64,000 bases of DNA from Paracoccus everestensis (GTDB lineage Bacteria; Pseudomonadota; Alphaproteobacteria; Rhodobacterales; Rhodobacteraceae): contig NZ_CP090836.1 of assembly GCF_021491915.1 (NCBI RefSeq), positions 471,001 to 535,000 of the forward strand, in the 5' to 3' direction. How positions within the stretch are numbered: position 1 is the first letter of the stretch; each line of letters starts with the position of its first letter. A program made the translations under genes and the position numbers. Below the pieces are notes generated by a model. It worked only from the letters and a program-made list of their open reading frames with translations. It searched no databases and was not told the origin of the DNA. This document shows positions 44,466 to 54,046 of the stretch, piece by piece.

Positions 44466-45650
44466 ATGACACATCTTTTCAAACGTGTTTCCTGGCTGGC
44501 GCCGCTTTTGCTGCTTGCGGCCTGCGAGGCTGTCGTGCTGCGCCCCTCGGGCGACATCGCGGCGCGCCAGGCGGAATTGCTGGTGCAATCCACGGCCTTG
44601 ATGCTGGTCATCATCATCCCCGTGATGGCGCTGACCGTGTGGTTCGCCTGGCGGTATCGTGCGTCCAACAAGCAGGCCAGCTATGATCCCTACTGGGACC
44701 ATTCGACCAAGCTGGAACTGGTGATCTGGGCCATTCCGCTGCTGATCATCGTCTGCCTGGGCGCGCTGACCTGGGTGGGCACGCATCTGCTGGACCCGTA
44801 CCGGCCGCTGGACCGCATCGACGCCGAAACCCCGGTCAGCAACCAGCAGCCCTTGCAGGTGCAGGTCGTGGCAATGGACTGGAAATGGCTGTTCATCTAT
44901 CCCGAACAGGGGGTGGCGTCCGTCAACGAGCTGGCCGTGCCGGTGGACCGTCCGGTCCAGTTCACGCTGACCTCGACCTCGGTGATGAACGCCTTCTATA
45001 TCCCGGCCATGGCGGGGATGATCTATGCCATGCCGGGAATGCAGACCACTCTGCATGGGGTCTTCAACGAGGCGGGGGAATACCAAGGCCTGGCCTCGCA
45101 TTATTCGGGCCATGGCTTTTCCGGGATGCGGTTCAAAGCCCGGGCGCTGGACGATGCCGGTTTTGACATTTGGGTCGCCCAAGCCGCCGACAGCGCCGAG
45201 GCGCTGGACCGCGCGCGCTATCTTGAACTGGAAAAGCCCAGCGAGAACGTGCCCCCCATGGCATTTGCCCCGGTGGACCCGCAACTGTTCAGCCGCGTCG
45301 TGAACTTGTGCGTCGAGGAAGGCCGGATGTGCATGGCCGAGATGATGGCCCTGGACGCCCAGGGCGGGCTGGGCCTGCCGGGCATCGCCAATGTCGCGCT
45401 GACCGATCCCGGCCTCGGCACCCCCCGGCCCGTGCTGGGCCTGCCGCCCTTCCAGGTGACGGGCATCTGCACGGTCGAGGAACTGGACCGGATGCTGGCA
45501 AGCGCCCCACCCGTGGACAGCGCGCCCCGCGACCTGACGCCCCTGCGCGGGCGGGGGCTGGATGCGCCCCGGGGCATCCTGGGCTGGAACCTGATCCCCA
45601 ACAAGCTGACCCAATCCGTGCCGCCGGACGGCGCCGACCAGAACCTGTAG
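44466..45650 (+). CDS. cyoA: Quinol oxidase (cytochrome bo3/ba3) subunit II
   Basis: A 394-residue subunit. A lipoprotein signal ends at Cys20 (LLLLAACEAV), two membrane helices follow (about residues 40-65 and 80-105), and then a cupredoxin-like periplasmic domain. The CuA ligands of cytochrome c oxidases are missing, as expected for a quinol oxidase. A COX-aromatic C-terminal domain (from about residue 230) is extended by ~60 residues. It is the first gene of cyoABCD-surf1. In Paracoccus denitrificans the same set is called qox (ba3 oxidase). Confidence 0.94.
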   Translation: MTHLFKRVSWLAPLLLLAACEAVVLRPSGDIAARQAELLVQSTALMLVIIIPVMALTVWFAWRYRASNKQASYDPYWDHSTKLELVIWAIPLLIIVCLGALTWVGTHLLDPYRPLDRIDAETPVSNQQPLQVQVVAMDWKWLFIYPEQGVASVNELAVPVDRPVQFTLTSTSVMNAFYIPAMAGMIYAMPGMQTTLHGVFNEAGEYQGLASHYSGHGFSGMRFKARALDDAGFDIWVAQAADSAEALDRARYLELEKPSENVPPMAFAPVDPQLFSRVVNLCVEEGRMCMAEMMALDAQGGLGLPGIANVALTDPGLGTPRPVLGLPPFQVTGICTVEELDRMLASAPPVDSAPRDLTPLRGRGLDAPRGILGWNLIPNKLTQSVPPDGADQNL

Positions 45651-45659
45651 AGGCCGAAG

Positions 45660-47666
45660 ATGGCGATACCATCGGACATCGAAACCACCTTCCTGCTGGG
45701 ACGGCTGGACTGGAACGCGATCCCCCAGGATCCGATCGTCTGGGCCACCGGCGCGGTCGTCGCCATCGGCGGCGCCGGACTGCTGTGGATGCTGCACAAG
45801 CATCAGCTGTGGTCATACCTGTGGCACGAATGGTTCACGACGGTCGATCACAAGAAGATCGGCATCATGTATGTCGTGCTGGCCCTGGTCATGTTCGTGC
45901 GCGGTTTCGCCGATGCGATCATGATGCGCCTGCAACAGGCCATCGCCTTTGGCGGATCCGAGGGCTATTTGAACGCCCACCACTATGATCAGGTGTTTTC
46001 GGCCCACGGCGTCATCATGATCTTCTTCGTGGCGATGCCCTTCGTCACGGGCTTGATGAACTTCGTCGTGCCCTTGCAGATCGGCGCGCGCGACGTGTCG
46101 TTCCCGTTCCTCAACAATTTCAGCTTCTGGATGACGGTCGGCGGCGCGGTTCTGACCATGATGTCGCTGTTCGTGGGCGAATTCGCGCAGACCGGCTGGC
46201 TGGCCTTCCCGCCGCTGTCGGGCTTGGGGTCCAGCCCCTATGTCGGCGTGGACTATTACATCTGGGGCCTTCAGGTCGCGGGGGTGGGGACCACGCTGTC
46301 GGGGATCAACCTGCTGGTGACGATCATCAAGATGCGCGCGCCGGGCATGACCATGATGCGGATGCCGATCTTCACCTGGACGGCGCTTTGCACGAACATC
46401 CTGATCGTGGCGTCCTTCCCGGTGCTGACGGCCACGCTGGTCCTGCTGACGCTGGACCGTTACATCGGCACCAACTTCTTCACCAACGACCTTGGCGGCA
46501 ACGCCATGATGTATGTGAACCTGATCTGGATCTGGGGCCACCCCGAGGTCTATATCCTGATCCTGCCCCTGTTCGGCGTCTATTCCGAGGTCGTGGCGAC
46601 CTTCACCGGCAAGCGGCTGTTCGGATACACCTCGATGGTCTATGCGACCGTCTGCATCACCATCCTGTCCTATCTAGTCTGGCTGCACCACTTCTTCACG
46701 ATGGGGTCGGGGGCGTCCGTGAACTCGTTCTTCGGGATTACCACCATGATCATCTCGGTTCCCACAGGGGCCAAGATCTTCAACTGGCTGTTCACCATGT
46801 ACCGCAGCCGCATCCGGTTCGAACTGCCGATGATGTGGACCATCGCCTTCATGCTGACCTTCGTGATCGGCGGCATGACGGGCGTGCTGCTGGCCGTGCC
46901 GCCCGCCGACTTCGTGTTGCACAACTCGCTGTTCCTGGTGGCGCATTTCCATAACGTGATCATCGGCGGGGTGCTGTTCGGGCTGTTCGCGGCGGTCTAT
47001 TACTGGTGGCCCAAGGCCTTTGGCTTCCGGCTGGAGCCGTTCTGGGGCAAGGTCAGCTTCTGGTTCTGGGTCGTGGGCTTCTGGACCGCCTTTGCGCCGC
47101 TGTATATCCTGGGGCTGATGGGCGTGACGCGGCGGGTGCGGGTCTTCGACGATCCCAGCCTGCAGATCTGGTTCGTCATCGCGGCTTTCGGCGCCGTCCT
47201 GATCGCCATCGGCATCGCGACGATGTTCATCCAGTTCGGCGTGTCCATCGCGCGGCGCGACCAGTTGCGGGATGAAACGGGCGATCCCTGGGACGGGCGC
47301 ACCCTGGAATGGGCGACATCCTCGCCGCCCCCGGCCTATAACTTCGCCTTCACGCCGGTCAGCCACGGGCTGGACACTTGGTGGGACATGAAGCGTTACG
47401 GCCAGACCCGGCCTCGCGCGACCTATGTGCCCATTCATATGCCCCGGAACACCGGGGCAGGGGTCATCATTGCCGGTTTTGCGACGGTTTGCGGCTTTGC
47501 CCTGGTCTGGTACATCTGGTGGCTGGCCGCCCTGTCCTTTGCGGGCATCGTGGCGGCGTCGGTTCTCCATACCTTCAACTATGCCCGCGACTACCACATC
47601 CCGGCCGAGGAGGTGCGCGCGACGGAAGCCGCGCGCGACCGCCAGCTGGCAAGCGCAGGGGTCTGA
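45660..47666 (+). CDS. cyoB: Quinol oxidase subunit I (haem-copper oxidase)
   Basis: A 668-residue catalytic subunit with about 15 helices. The haem-copper ligands are seen: H in SAHGVIM (helix 2), W-G-H-P-E-V-Y (the CuB histidine and the cross-linked tyrosine), H-H-F-F (the two CuB histidines) and H-F-H-N (haem-iron histidines). The K and D proton pathways appear intact. It reduces oxygen using ubiquinol and pumps protons. The 9-base spacer after cyoA contains an RBS (GAGGCCGAAG). Confidence 0.97.
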   Translation: MAIPSDIETTFLLGRLDWNAIPQDPIVWATGAVVAIGGAGLLWMLHKHQLWSYLWHEWFTTVDHKKIGIMYVVLALVMFVRGFADAIMMRLQQAIAFGGSEGYLNAHHYDQVFSAHGVIMIFFVAMPFVTGLMNFVVPLQIGARDVSFPFLNNFSFWMTVGGAVLTMMSLFVGEFAQTGWLAFPPLSGLGSSPYVGVDYYIWGLQVAGVGTTLSGINLLVTIIKMRAPGMTMMRMPIFTWTALCTNILIVASFPVLTATLVLLTLDRYIGTNFFTNDLGGNAMMYVNLIWIWGHPEVYILILPLFGVYSEVVATFTGKRLFGYTSMVYATVCITILSYLVWLHHFFTMGSGASVNSFFGITTMIISVPTGAKIFNWLFTMYRSRIRFELPMMWTIAFMLTFVIGGMTGVLLAVPPADFVLHNSLFLVAHFHNVIIGGVLFGLFAAVYYWWPKAFGFRLEPFWGKVSFWFWVVGFWTAFAPLYILGLMGVTRRVRVFDDPSLQIWFVIAAFGAVLIAIGIATMFIQFGVSIARRDQLRDETGDPWDGRTLEWATSSPPPAYNFAFTPVSHGLDTWWDMKRYGQTRPRATYVPIHMPRNTGAGVIIAGFATVCGFALVWYIWWLAALSFAGIVAASVLHTFNYARDYHIPAEEVRATEAARDRQLASAGV

Positions 47667-47669
47667 TCC

Positions 47670-48287
47670 ATGAGCACCGTCACCCAAGCAGCGCCCGGCG
47701 ACTTCTGGGAAGTCGAGCCGCACCACCACCACGAGGGCGCCTCGACCTCCATCGGGTTCTGGGTCTATCTGATGAGCGACTGCCTGATGTTCGCGGTCCT
47801 GTTTGCGGTCTTCGGCGTCCTGGGCGGCAGCTATGCGGCCGGTCCGGGGCCAAAGGATCTGTTCGACCTGGAACTGGTGGCGCTGAACACGGCCTTCCTG
47901 CTGCTGTCCTCGATCACCTATGGCTTTGCCATGCTGGCGATGGTCAGGGAAAACACGCGCGGCACGCTGATGTGGCTGGGGATCACGCTGGTCTTCGGCC
48001 TGCTGTTCCTGGCCGTCGAGATCTACGAATTTCAGCACCTGATCCACCTGGGCGCGGGGCCGCAGCGTTCGGCATTCCTGTCGGCCTTCTTCGCGCTTGT
48101 GGGCACCCACGGGCTGCACGTGGCCTTTGGCTGCTTGTGGCTGGTCACGCTGATGATCCAGGTCCGCCAGCGCGGGCTGAACCCCGCGAACCGCCGCCGC
48201 CTGGCCTGCCTGTCGATGTTCTGGCACTTCCTGGATGTGATCTGGATCGGCGTCTTTACCTTCGTCTATCTGCTGGGGATGATCTGA
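47670..48287 (+). CDS. cyoC: Quinol oxidase subunit III
   Basis: A 205-residue five-helix membrane subunit beginning MSTVTQAAPGDFWEVEPHHHHEG. The motif V-G-T-H-G-L-H-V and the C-terminal helix ending VYLLGMI match CyoC. It starts 3 bases after cyoB and overlaps cyoD by one base. It stabilises subunit I and may influence proton uptake. Confidence 0.95.
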   Translation: MSTVTQAAPGDFWEVEPHHHHEGASTSIGFWVYLMSDCLMFAVLFAVFGVLGGSYAAGPGPKDLFDLELVALNTAFLLLSSITYGFAMLAMVRENTRGTLMWLGITLVFGLLFLAVEIYEFQHLIHLGAGPQRSAFLSAFFALVGTHGLHVAFGCLWLVTLMIQVRQRGLNPANRRRLACLSMFWHFLDVIWIGVFTFVYLLGMI

Positions 48288-48703
48288 TGACCTCGATTGA
48301 AGCCCAGGGCGACAAGCACCGCACGGAACGCCATGCCGAGGCGCATGGCGACCACCATGACGACGGCCATGACCACGGCAGCGTCCGGTCCTATCTGACA
48401 GGCTTCATCCTGTCGGTGATCCTGACCGCGATCCCCTTTGCCATCGTCATGGCCGGGGGCTTCGAAAGCCGGTTCCTGACCGCCGCCGTGGTGGTGGGCA
48501 TGGCGATCGTGCAGATCCTGGTCCACATGGTCTATTTCCTGCACATGAACACGCGCAGCGACGAAGGCTGGACCATGATGGCGCTGATCTTCACCGTCGT
48601 GATCCTGGTCATCGTGCTGGCCGGGTCGCTGTGGGTCATGTTCAACATGAACACGAACATGATGCCCCAGATGATCCACGAGGCCTTGGGCCTGGGATCG
48701 TGA
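48287..48703 (+). CDS. cyoD: Quinol oxidase subunit IV
   Basis: A 138-residue three-helix subunit with an N-terminal His/Asp-rich stretch (HGDHHDDGHDHGS) and the core I-L-V-H-M-V-Y-F-L-H-M-N typical of CyoD. The His-rich head is longer than in E. coli and might bind metal. The ATG shares its first base with the cyoC stop. Confidence 0.93.
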   Translation: MTSIEAQGDKHRTERHAEAHGDHHDDGHDHGSVRSYLTGFILSVILTAIPFAIVMAGGFESRFLTAAVVVGMAIVQILVHMVYFLHMNTRSDEGWTMMALIFTVVILVIVLAGSLWVMFNMNTNMMPQMIHEALGLGS

Positions 48704-49383
48704 CCGCCACCCGCCGCCCGGTCGCCTTGCTGGTCGCGGCAGGGATCGTCTTCCTGGTGCTGATGGGCCTGGGCGTCTGGCAGGTGCAGCGGCTGGGCTG
48801 GAAAACCGACCTGATCGCCCGCGTGGACGCGCGGGTGGCGGCGGACCCGGTTCCAACGCCGCCGCCCGCCGAATGGGCGGGGCTGACGGCCGAGGATGCC
48901 GAATACCGCCGCGTCAGCGTGCAGGGCGAGTACCGGCTCGACAGCGACGTGCTGGTCCAGGCGGTGACGGAGCTTGGGGCGGGCTTCTGGGTGATGACCC
49001 CGCTTGTCATCGATGACGGCGGGACGATGCTGGTCAACCGCGGCTTTGTCGCCGCCGACCGGCGCGACGACCGACCCCTGCCACAGGGTCCGCAAGGTGT
49101 AACAGGGCTGTTGCGCCTGTCGCAGCCCGACGGCGCCTTTCTGCGCGCCAACGATCCGCAGGCGGGCCGCTGGTATTCGCGCGACACCCAGGCCATCGCC
49201 GCCAGCCTTGGCCTGTCCGATGTCGCGCCCTATTTCATCGACGCGGACCGTGCAGGCGATGCGCAACCCATCGGCGGGCTGACCGTGATCGCCTTTCGCA
49301 ATCCCCACCTGACCTATGCGCTGACCTGGTTCGCCATGGCCGGCGGGCTGCTGATTCTGGTGATCTACGCCCTGCGGCGCTAG
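48700..49383 (+). CDS. SURF1 family haem-a insertion/oxidase assembly protein
   Basis: A 227-residue assembly factor with one helix at each end (residues 8-26 and 207-225) and the family signature G-L-G-V-W-Q-V-Q-R-L. The periplasmic domain contains the V-N-R-G-F-V and Y-F-I-D-A segments expected. The GTG start overlaps the cyoD stop by 4 bases. Paracoccus denitrificans has a second SURF1 (surf1q) in its qox operon that binds haem a; this gene has the same position. This supports a ba3-type oxidase, not bo3. Confidence 0.92.
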   Translation: MTATRRPVALLVAAGIVFLVLMGLGVWQVQRLGWKTDLIARVDARVAADPVPTPPPAEWAGLTAEDAEYRRVSVQGEYRLDSDVLVQAVTELGAGFWVMTPLVIDDGGTMLVNRGFVAADRRDDRPLPQGPQGVTGLLRLSQPDGAFLRANDPQAGRWYSRDTQAIAASLGLSDVAPYFIDADRAGDAQPIGGLTVIAFRNPHLTYALTWFAMAGGLLILVIYALRR

Positions 49384-49485
49384 GCGTTTTCCGACCAAAG
49401 TGGCAGGGGAAATTCCGCATTAGCACTGGATCGCGATCCCACGCAGTTGCACAATAGGCAAGTTCAACGCGAGGGGGAGAAAGCG

Positions 49486-50445
49486 ATGAACGACCTGACC
49501 GAACAGGCTCATGCCGTCCGCCAATTGGGATCCGAGATCGGCGCCACGCTGATCGGCCATGCCGTTCTGGTGGAACGCCTGCTGATCGCGCTGCTGGCCG
49601 GGGGCCATGTACTGATCGAAGGCCCGCCGGGCATTGCCAAGACCCGCGCCGTCAAGGCGCTTGCGGCCCATCTGCCGGGCAGCCATGCCCGCATCCAGTG
49701 CACGCCCGACCTTCTGCCGTCCGATCTGACCGGCACGCAGGTCTTCCGCCCCGAAACCGGCGGCTTCGACTTCATCCCCGGCCCGATCTTCCACAGCCTT
49801 GTGCTGGTGGATGAAATCAACCGCGCGCCGCCCAAGGTGCAGTCGGCCCTGCTGGAGGCCATGGCCGAAGGGCAGGTGACCTCGGGCGGGGTGACGCGGC
49901 CCTTGCCCGATCCATTTATGGTGGTGGCGACCCAGAACCCGATCGAACACGAAGGCACCTTCCCCTTGCCCGAAGCGCAGTTGGACCGCTTCCTTCTGCA
50001 CATGCGGCTGGACCTGCCCGGCGCCGAGGCCGAGCGCGCCATCCTGGACCTGGTCGAGGCCGAGGCGGTCGCCCCGCGCATCCAGGCAGGCACGATGATC
50101 CGCGCCGCCGACCTGGCCCAGGCGCGGGCCGAGGTGGCGCGGATCCACCTTGCGCCCGCGCTCAAGGATTTCATCGTGCGGCTGGTCATGGCGACGCGGC
50201 CGGGTGGGGCGGTGGCGGAATGGGTGGAACATCCCGTATCCCCGCGCGGCACGCTGGCGCTTGCCGCAGGGGTGCGGGCGCGCGCCTGGCTGCACGGCCG
50301 TGACCACGGCCTGCCCGAGGATGCCGAGGCGCTGGCCGCCGATGCCCTGTCCCACCGCATGATCCCTGCCTGGTCGGCCAGCGGCGAAGGCCGCACCAGC
50401 CGCAGCCTGGTTGCCGACATCCTGCGCCAGGTGCGCCCGTGGTAG
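49486..50445 (+). CDS. MoxR-family AAA+ ATPase
   Basis: A 319-residue chaperone-like ATPase with Walker A G46-P-P-G-I-A-K-T53, Walker B L-V-L-V-D-E-I-N-R-A and the MoxR hallmarks A-T-Q-N-P-I-E-H-E-G-T and L-P-E-A-Q-L-D-R-F. MoxR proteins mature or assemble complexes carrying VWA partners; VWA proteins follow in the same operon. The start at ATG 49486 follows GGGGGAGAAAG. Its stop overlaps the DUF58 gene by 7 bases. The 102-base spacer upstream holds no obvious promoter. Confidence 0.93.
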   Translation: MNDLTEQAHAVRQLGSEIGATLIGHAVLVERLLIALLAGGHVLIEGPPGIAKTRAVKALAAHLPGSHARIQCTPDLLPSDLTGTQVFRPETGGFDFIPGPIFHSLVLVDEINRAPPKVQSALLEAMAEGQVTSGGVTRPLPDPFMVVATQNPIEHEGTFPLPEAQLDRFLLHMRLDLPGAEAERAILDLVEAEAVAPRIQAGTMIRAADLAQARAEVARIHLAPALKDFIVRLVMATRPGGAVAEWVEHPVSPRGTLALAAGVRARAWLHGRDHGLPEDAEALAADALSHRMIPAWSASGEGRTSRSLVADILRQVRPW

Positions 50446-51269
50446 CCTTGCCTGCCGGCTTGCCTGACGCGCCGGGGATCCGCCTGACCGTGGCCGAACT
50501 GCTGGCCCTGCGCGACCAGGCCCCCGGCCGGGGAAAGCACCGACCCCTGACCCGCCGGGCAGGCGCCGTTCCCGCGCGGATGCCGGGCGCGGGCATGGAT
50601 CTGCGCGAAATCCGCGCCTATGTCCCGGGCGACGATCCCCGGCGGCTAGACCCGGCGGCGACGGCACGCACCGGCCATCCCCATATCCGCAGCCTGCACG
50701 AGGATCGCGACGACACGATCCTGCTGCTGGCCGATTTCCGCGCGCCGATGCTGTGGGGCACGGGCGCGGCCCTGCGGTCTGTGCGCGCGGCACGGCATCT
50801 GGCGCAGGCCGGCTGGACGGTCGCGGGGCGCGGCGGATCGGTGGCGGCGCTGATGGCGGGCGGGCGGCTGGCCGAACTGCGCGGATCGGGCGGCGACGGG
50901 CATATGGCGGCTGTCTGCCAGGCCCTTGCGCGCCAGCATGACCAAGCCCTGTCGGCCCCAGGCCACGCGCCCTTGTCCGAAGCCCTGGCCCGCGGCATGC
51001 GCTTGTCGCCTTCGGGCGGGCGGGTGCTGGTCGCCACCTGCCTGGACGGCCTCGCGGGCGCGGAACCTGCCCTGGCGGAACTGGCCCGGCGCCGGTCGGT
51101 CACCCTGGCCCTGATGCTGGACGATGCCGAGACGCTGCCCCCCCAGGGGCCGCTGGCGGTCAGCGACGGTCGGCACAGCCGCATTGTCCGATTAGCGGTT
51201 CCCGACATGACAGCGGATTTGGCACGCCTGCGCGCCCTTGGCCTTGCTGTGGCCGAGGTTGCGCCATGA
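50439..51269 (+). CDS. DUF58 domain protein
   Basis: A 276-residue soluble protein of the DUF58 family, with the usual L-x-E-I-R-A-Y-V-P-G-D-D-P-R-R-L-D-P core (about residues 53-70), predicted to be VWA-like. It is always found with MoxR. The GTG start at 50439 overlaps the MoxR stop. Together with the following genes it forms the seven-gene Bat-like operon. Function not proven. Confidence 0.88.
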   Translation: MVALPAGLPDAPGIRLTVAELLALRDQAPGRGKHRPLTRRAGAVPARMPGAGMDLREIRAYVPGDDPRRLDPAATARTGHPHIRSLHEDRDDTILLLADFRAPMLWGTGAALRSVRAARHLAQAGWTVAGRGGSVAALMAGGRLAELRGSGGDGHMAAVCQALARQHDQALSAPGHAPLSEALARGMRLSPSGGRVLVATCLDGLAGAEPALAELARRRSVTLALMLDDAETLPPQGPLAVSDGRHSRIVRLAVPDMTADLARLRALGLAVAEVAP

Positions 51270-51604
51270 CGCACGAGGATCTTCTGGCCCACCTGTCCCC
51301 GCCGCGCCTGCCCCTGGACATGGCGGCGCTTGGCTGGTCGGAAATGCTGGCCTTGGCCGGGTTGGGCCTGATGGCCGGTCTGATCGCGGCCCTGCTGTTG
51401 CGCCCGGTCCTGGGCCGCAAGCCGTCGCGGCGCGGCCTGATCCAGGCCACGCGCGGATTGCCGCCGCAGGATCGCATCCTGGCCATCGCCCGCATCCTTG
51501 GCCGTCTGCCCGACCCCCTGCGCGCCGCTGCCTATGGCGCCGCGCCTGCCCCGGACGATGCCGCCATCGAACGGGCGGCCCTGCGCCGGACCCGCCGGGG
51601 ATGA
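51266..51604 (+). CDS. Small membrane protein of Bat-type operon (DUF4381-like)
   Basis: A 112-residue protein with one strong hydrophobic segment (about residues 27-46) and a basic, Ala-rich C terminus. Its position between DUF58 and the first VWA protein is that of DUF4381-like proteins in proteobacterial Bat operons, but I cannot assign it securely. Overlaps of 4 bases on both sides indicate translational coupling. Confidence 0.75.
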   Translation: MTHEDLLAHLSPPRLPLDMAALGWSEMLALAGLGLMAGLIAALLLRPVLGRKPSRRGLIQATRGLPPQDRILAIARILGRLPDPLRAAAYGAAPAPDDAAIERAALRRTRRG

Positions 51605-52548
51605 GCCTCGCCTGGCCCTGGCTGCTTTTGCTGTTACCCCTGCCGTTGCTGGTCCGGCGCCTGATGCCGCCCCTGGCCGTGCCCCGGCCCGCGCTGACCT
51701 TGCCCGCGCATCTTCTGCACGGCGCCCGCCCGGCAGGGGTTGCGCGACTGCGGGGACCGTGGCTGGCCGGGCTGGCCTGGGTTGCCCTGGTCATCGCCCT
51801 GGCGGGTCCGCGCATCGAGGTTGCCAGCGACGTGATCCCCGCATCGGGACGCGACATCGTGCTGGTCATGGATTTGTCGGGCAGCATGCTGAAAGAGGAT
51901 TTCTTCCTGGACGACCAGCCCGTCACCCGCCTGGAGGCGGTCAAGCGCACCGCATCGGCCTTTGTCGCGGCGCGGCGGGGCGACCGGGTCGGGCTGGTGA
52001 TCTTTGGCGAACGCGCCTATTTCGCCGCCCCCCTGACCTTTGACGTAGAGGCCGTCGCCCGCGCGATAGACGAGGCGCAGATCGGCATATCGGGTCGCGG
52101 CACGGCCATTTCCGACGGGCTGGGCCTTGCCGCCAAGCGCCTGTCGCGCAGCGATGCGCCCACGCGGGTGATCGTGCTGATGTCGGATGGGGTGGACACC
52201 TCGGGCACGGTTCCTGCGGTCGAGGCCGCGCGCCTGGCCCACGGCCATGGCATCCGCGTGCATTCCATCGCCCTTGGCCCCGAGGATCTGGAAAACCAGC
52301 CGGACTCGCGCGACGCGGTGGATGTCGCGACCCTGCGGGCCGTGGCCCAGGTCGCCCAGGGCGAAAGCTTCCGCGTCCGCGATACCGCCGATTTGCAGGC
52401 GGTGGCGCAAAGCCTGGACCGGTTGGAACCGAACCCTTCGGCCCGCCCGCCGATGCGGTTGTGGCAGCCCTTGTGGATCTGGCCCGCCATCGTCGCCGCG
52501 CTGTGCCTGGCCCTGATTGCAGGGGGGCGGCGCGGATGGACGGGCTGA
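51601..52548 (+). CDS. BatA-like VWA-domain membrane protein
   Basis: A 315-residue protein: two N-terminal hydrophobic segments (residues 3-20 and 55-70), a VWA domain with a full metal-ion-dependent adhesion site (D91-x-S93-x-S95, and downstream MSDGVDTSG), and a C-terminal membrane helix. In Bacteroides and Leptospira, Bat proteins are linked to stress or oxygen tolerance. It is paired with a second VWA protein just downstream. Confidence 0.88.
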   Translation: MSLAWPWLLLLLPLPLLVRRLMPPLAVPRPALTLPAHLLHGARPAGVARLRGPWLAGLAWVALVIALAGPRIEVASDVIPASGRDIVLVMDLSGSMLKEDFFLDDQPVTRLEAVKRTASAFVAARRGDRVGLVIFGERAYFAAPLTFDVEAVARAIDEAQIGISGRGTAISDGLGLAAKRLSRSDAPTRVIVLMSDGVDTSGTVPAVEAARLAHGHGIRVHSIALGPEDLENQPDSRDAVDVATLRAVAQVAQGESFRVRDTADLQAVAQSLDRLEPNPSARPPMRLWQPLWIWPAIVAALCLALIAGGRRGWTG

Positions 52549-53435
52549 TCCTGCTGCGCCCCTTGTGGCTGCTGGCGCTGTTGCCGCTGGCGGGGCTTGC
52601 CCTGCTGCGGGTGGCGCGCAGCCCCGATGCGGGGGGGTGGGAACGGGTCATGGGCCACGATATGCTGCGGGCGATGCAGGTTTTGGGGGCCTTGGGCGGA
52701 CGGCAGCCGTTGTGGATGCGGCTGCTGGCGCCACTGGCCCTGGCGGCCCTGATCCTGGGCCTTGCGGGACCGGCCTTGCCGCGCACCGACGCGCCCGTGC
52801 TGGCGCAGGCCGATGCGGTGGTGCTGGCAATGGACTTGTCGCCCTCTGTCGCGCAGGGGCCGGGGCTGGATCAGGCCAAGCTGGCGGCGGCGGGCCTGGC
52901 CCAAGGCCTGTCGGGCCGCCCCGTAGGCCTTGTGCTGTTTTCGGGCGAGGCGTTCACGGCCACCGCGCCCACGCTGGACGTGGGCAGCCTGCAAACCCAG
53001 ATCGGCGTTCTGGACGGGGACACCATGCCTGCGGCAGGCAGCCGCCCGGCGGCGGCGATGGGGATGGCGGGCCAGATGCTGGCCGGTCTGCCCCGTGCCG
53101 ATCTGGTGCTGATTTCCGACGGCGGCGGCGTCGATGCCCAGGCCATGGCCGAGGCCGACCGGCTGGCGGGGCAAGGCGTCCGCCTGTGGGCGCTGCGCCT
53201 GACGGATCTGGCCCCGGACGCGCCCGCGCCGCCCGCCGATGCCCTGGGCCGGCTTGTGCGGGGGGGCGAAGTCATGGACTGGGACCGGATGGACCGCCTG
53301 GCCGGACAACTGGTGCGCAGCGGCGGATCGGTCCGCGATCCCGTCCTGCAGGCCCTGCAATACCGCGATCTTGGGCCATGGCTGGCGCTGCTGGTCCTGC
53401 CCTCCCTGCTGGTCATGCTGAGGAGGCTGGAATGA
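52536..53435 (+). CDS. BatB-like VWA-domain membrane protein
   Basis: A 299-residue VWA membrane protein of the BatB type, with N-terminal hydrophobic segments and the site D100-L-S102-P-S104. A later I-S-D-G-G-G-V-D completes the metal site, so it looks intact. It overlaps the BatA-like gene by 13 bases and the TPR gene by 4 bases. No TPR repeats lie within it; those are in the next gene. Confidence 0.87.
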   Translation: MDGLILLRPLWLLALLPLAGLALLRVARSPDAGGWERVMGHDMLRAMQVLGALGGRQPLWMRLLAPLALAALILGLAGPALPRTDAPVLAQADAVVLAMDLSPSVAQGPGLDQAKLAAAGLAQGLSGRPVGLVLFSGEAFTATAPTLDVGSLQTQIGVLDGDTMPAAGSRPAAAMGMAGQMLAGLPRADLVLISDGGGVDAQAMAEADRLAGQGVRLWALRLTDLAPDAPAPPADALGRLVRGGEVMDWDRMDRLAGQLVRSGGSVRDPVLQALQYRDLGPWLALLVLPSLLVMLRRLE

Positions 53436-54046
53436 GGCCCCTGCTGATCGCCCTGGCCGGTCTTGCCGCCCTGGCCGTCGCCGGGCCGGGGGCGCTTGGG
53501 CGGCTGGCGCTGCACGCAGGGCTGGACCGCCCGGCTGCGTGGCTGTTGCCGGACCCGGCGGCGCGGGGGGTGGCGTTGTATCGGCTGGGCGAATTTCCCG
53601 CAGCGGATGCGGCCTTTGCCAAGGCGGGCCGGTCGCAGACCTATAACCGGGGGCTGTCCCTGGCGGCGGTGGGGGATTACGCGCTGTCGGTCGCCTATTT
53701 CGACGCGATGCTGTTTGCCAATCCCGCCGACGAACAGGCGCGGCAGAACCGCGATCTGGTGGCCGCGATGTATCCGCCGCACCAGGGCGATTCCGTCGTG
53801 CCGGGCCGGATCAAGGGGGCAGGGGGCCTGCCCCCCGGCGAGGTGCCGATCTCGGAACTGCTGGCCAATGGATCGGGGCCCGAATGGGAAAAGCGTCTGG
53901 ACGCCAAGGGCCTTGCCGCGACCGATCAATGGCTGGACGCGATCACCGACGATCCGGGCGAATTCCTCAAGCTGCGCATCCACGCCGAATTCGACCGCCG
54001 CGCGCAACTGGGCTTGATCCGCCCGAAAGAAGGCGACCCATGGTGA
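53432..54046 (+). CDS. TPR-containing Bat-operon protein (BatC-like)
   Basis: A 204-residue protein with an N-terminal hydrophobic signal/anchor (about residues 1-25) followed by a TPR-like helical repeat (GVALYRLGEFPAADAAFAKA ... LSVAYFDAMLFANP). The gene has GAGGAGG before its ATG. Near residue 130 it carries a GC hairpin in the DNA encoding G-A-G-G-L-P-P-G, similar to the genome's repeat. The C-terminal half is unfamiliar. Confidence 0.78.
   Translation: MRPLLIALAGLAALAVAGPGALGRLALHAGLDRPAAWLLPDPAARGVALYRLGEFPAADAAFAKAGRSQTYNRGLSLAAVGDYALSVAYFDAMLFANPADEQARQNRDLVAAMYPPHQGDSVVPGRIKGAGGLPPGEVPISELLANGSGPEWEKRLDAKGLAATDQWLDAITDDPGEFLKLRIHAEFDRRAQLGLIRPKEGDPW

Noticed and set aside
44466..47666. 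Cytochrome c oxidase (CuA type)
   Set aside because: Subunit II lacks the CuA-binding Cys/His set, has a lipoprotein signal, and the operon order is cyoABCD, so a quinol oxidase is the better call.
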